From contig JAQUQY010000099.1 in NCBI GenBank assembly GCA_028715865.1, forward strand, positions 1-5,836: 5,836 nt of DNA, read 5' to 3'. Positions 3,974 through 5,836 of the stretch are shown here, in pieces; position 1 is the stretch's first letter; each line of letters begins with the position of its first letter. This DNA comes from Syntrophales bacterium (GTDB taxonomy: Bacteria; Desulfobacterota; Syntrophia; Syntrophales; UBA2210). The notes under the pieces were generated by a model, which was given only the letters and a program-made list of their open reading frames with translations, ran no database searches and was not told the origin of the DNA. Both the position numbers and the translations under genes were made by a program.

Positions 3974-5836
3974 CTAGGATATCCTGGATCCCACCTTCGC
4001 CTCTCCGTCAAAGATAACCAGTTTGAATCCATCTTCACCTTCAGCGGTCAGAAGCATCCCCCGTGATTCGACACCCATTATTTTTGCAGGCTTCAGGTTG
4101 ACTATAACGGCAATAAGCTTCCCCGGGAGGTCATCGGGACTGTAATCCTGCCCGATACCCGCGACGATGGTACGCTCCTGACCAATATCCACTTTCAGCT
4201 CCAACAGCTTTGAAGATTTCGGAACCGCTCTGGCTTCAAGAATTCTTGCCACCCTGATGTCCAACTGTTGAAAAGCCTTAATATCCACCTCATCTTTTAT
4301 GTCCTTGAGCCCGGTGTCGGCCGGCGACTCTCTTTCTTCCAAAATCCTGCGAGGGAAAAGGGCATCCCCTTTTTCCAGGCTGCTTCCCGGCGCAAGTTCA
4401 CCCCAGCTCCTGACATTTTCAAGTACAGGGATCCCGTGCATGCCCAACCGCCGCAGTATCTCCACCGATGTGTCGGGCATAAAGGGGAAAAGGACCACTG
4501 CGATAAATCGAAGCGCCTCGAGAACATTATACATGACCGTATTGAGACGTTCCGCTTTGGATTCACTTTTTGCTAGCAGCCAGGGTTCCGTTTCAACTAT
4601 GTACTTGTTGGCTGCGTTGATAAATTCCCATATCGTTATGAGGGCCTTGTGAAACTGAAGCGAGTCGAAGGATGACCGCATGGCGCCCGGAAGGGCTTCG
4701 CCACGCTTAATTAGATCACGGTCCATATCAACTGCTTGCCCCTTTTCAGGAACCCTGGCCTTGCAGTACTTAACGGCCATCGACAGGCTCCTGCTAACCA
4801 GGTTGCCCAAGTCATTGGCAAGATCCGAGTTGAGGCGAGCCACAAGGCCCTCCTCGCTGAAGTTCGCGTCAAGACCGAAGACCATCTCCCGCATCAGGTA
4901 ATAGCGGAATGGATCGAGACCATACTTGTCTTTCAGATCGAGGGGTTTAACCACGGCGCCCAGACTTTTCGACATCTTGCCCGCTTCTATGTTCCAGTAG
5001 CCATGGACATTCAAATTCCGGTACGGTTCGATTCCAGCCGCCTTTAGCATGGTGGGCCAGTATATACCGTGGGGTTTTAGAATATCCTTCGCTATGAGAT
5101 GCTGAGCCGACAGCCAGAATTTACGGTATTTTTCCCCGTCGGGATAGCCAAGGCCGGTAATGTAATTTATAAGCGCGTCAAACCAGACGTAGGTTACATA
5201 ATTATCGTCGAAGGGAAGCGTTATCCCCCAGGTCAACCGGGACTTGGGGCGTGATATGCAGAGGTCTTCCAGGGGCTCCCTGAGAAAAGCAAGGGCTTCG
5301 TTCCGGTAGCGTTCGGGCCTTATGAAATCCGGATTTTCCTTGATATAGCTAATCAGCCAGCCCTGGTAACGGCTCATGCGGAAAAAATAGTTGCTTTCTT
5401 TTCTTTCCTCGGGTTTTGTCTGGTGATCGGGACATTTCCCGTCGACAAGCTCGGAATCCCTATAGAACCGCTCGCACCCGACGCAATAGTTCCCCTCGTA
5501 GGCGCCGAAATATATATCACCGGCATCATAGACCTTCTGAAGAATAGACCGAACAACCTTTTGGTGAGCTTCATCGGTGGTCCGTATAAAATGATCATTT
5601 GTAATATTCAATACTGGCCAGAGGTCTCTGAACTGGGCGCTGATTTTATCGGCATATTCCCGTGGATGCACCCCGGCTGCTGCAGCCGCTTCGGCGATTT
5701 TATCGCCGTGTTCATCGGTTCCTGTTAAAAAAAAAGTGGACTTACCCGTCATTCGATTGAAACGCGCCATCACGTCTGCGACGATAGTCGTGTAAGCGTG
5801 TCCGATGTGTGGAGACGCGTTAACATAGTAAATTGG
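3974..5836 (-). CDS. metG: Methionyl-tRNA synthetase, missing its extreme N-terminus at the window edge
   Basis: This cytosolic class I synthetase charges tRNA-Met and initiator tRNA with methionine using ATP. The frame stays open to the right edge, giving 620 visible residues (counted from the edge) with no start codon in view. Probably only about 5-15 residues are missing, because the visible part begins PIYYVNASPHIGH, very close to the usual N-terminus. HIGH is at 5798-5809 and KMSKS at 4964-4978. A single zinc knuckle, CVGC...CPDH at 5423-5485, and the following RKESNYFFRM resemble Thermus-type MetRS. The anticodon-binding helical domain follows KMSKS. From about 4291 to the end there is a C-terminal OB-fold tRNA-binding domain (DIRVARI, then VNLKPAKIMGVESRGM), which usually makes the enzyme a dimer. 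A GTG at 5771-5773 is internal, not the start, since starting there would lose the HIGH motif. It ends in TAG, convergent with gap. Confidence 0.97.
   Translation of the reverse strand, partial: PIYYVNASPHIGHAYTTIVADVMARFNRMTGKSTFFLTGTDEHGDKIAEAAAAAGVHPREYADKISAQFRDLWPVLNITNDHFIRTTDEAHQKVVRSILQKVYDAGDIYFGAYEGNYCVGCERFYRDSELVDGKCPDHQTKPEERKESNYFFRMSRYQGWLISYIKENPDFIRPERYRNEALAFLREPLEDLCISRPKSRLTWGITLPFDDNYVTYVWFDALINYITGLGYPDGEKYRKFWLSAQHLIAKDILKPHGIYWPTMLKAAGIEPYRNLNVHGYWNIEAGKMSKSLGAVVKPLDLKDKYGLDPFRYYLMREMVFGLDANFSEEGLVARLNSDLANDLGNLVSRSLSMAVKYCKARVPEKGQAVDMDRDLIKRGEALPGAMRSSFDSLQFHKALITIWEFINAANKYIVETEPWLLAKSESKAERLNTVMYNVLEALRFIAVVLFPFMPDTSVEILRRLGMHGIPVLENVRSWGELAPGSSLEKGDALFPRRILEERESPADTGLKDIKDEVDIKAFQQLDIRVARILEARAVPKSSKLLELKVDIGQERTIVAGIGQDYSPDDLPGKLIAVIVNLKPAKIMGVESRGMLLTAEGEDGFKLVIFDGEAKVGSRIS

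Noticed and set aside
1..5836. Mobile elements, CRISPR arrays, tRNA or rRNA genes, horizontally acquired cargo
   Set aside because: No transposase or integrase motifs, regularly spaced repeats or tRNA-like cloverleaf were seen, and base and codon use look even across all four genes.

Overview
The window is a stretch of bacterial chromosome carrying central-metabolism and housekeeping genes. Three genes lie on the + strand: a class I fructose-1,6-bisphosphatase (fbp, 294-1244), a divergent class II-type fructose-bisphosphate aldolase (fba, 1259-2656) and a type I glyceraldehyde-3-phosphate dehydrogenase (gap, 2781-3788). Convergent to them on the - strand is methionyl-tRNA synthetase (metG, 3974 to the right edge), which lacks only its first few residues. 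I see no mobile element, CRISPR array, tRNA or rRNA, and no defence or biosynthetic cassette.

Region by region: positions 2-103 are open in one + frame and may be the C-terminal tail of an upstream gene. Positions 104-293 are intergenic and hold a nested imperfect inverted repeat (121-197), a possible sigma-70-type promoter (196-224), a 12-bp perfect palindrome (239-250) and the fbp ribosome binding site. fbp and fba are 14 bp apart and almost certainly co-transcribed. A 124-bp spacer with a small hairpin separates fba from gap, so gap may share the transcript or have its own promoter. A GC-rich hairpin with T tracts (3805-3849) ends the gap transcript, and its symmetry means it may also stop metG transcription from the other side.

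How the genes work together: aldolase condenses glyceraldehyde-3-phosphate and dihydroxyacetone phosphate into fructose-1,6-bisphosphate, and FBPase removes the 1-phosphate irreversibly to give fructose-6-phosphate. Pairing these two under one leader suggests a gluconeogenic (triose to hexose) module, with GAPDH supplying the triose-phosphate. This fits an organism that grows on organic acids, fatty acids or C1/C2 compounds rather than sugars. Calvin-cycle clusters carry the same enzyme set, but neither Rubisco nor phosphoribulokinase is visible here.

Organism: balanced to slightly GC-rich codon use, strong GGAGG-type ribosome binding sites, a Thermus-like single-zinc-knuckle MetRS with a C-terminal tRNA-binding domain, and the unusual long aldolase together suggest an anaerobic Gram-negative bacterium, possibly Desulfobacterota/Syntrophales-like. 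That assignment is inference from general familiarity and has low confidence.

I did not find a new multi-gene system. The items most worth a second look are the aldolase's altered active-site loop and its long extensions, the altered substrate-site segment of the FBPase, and the structured DNA/RNA upstream of fbp.
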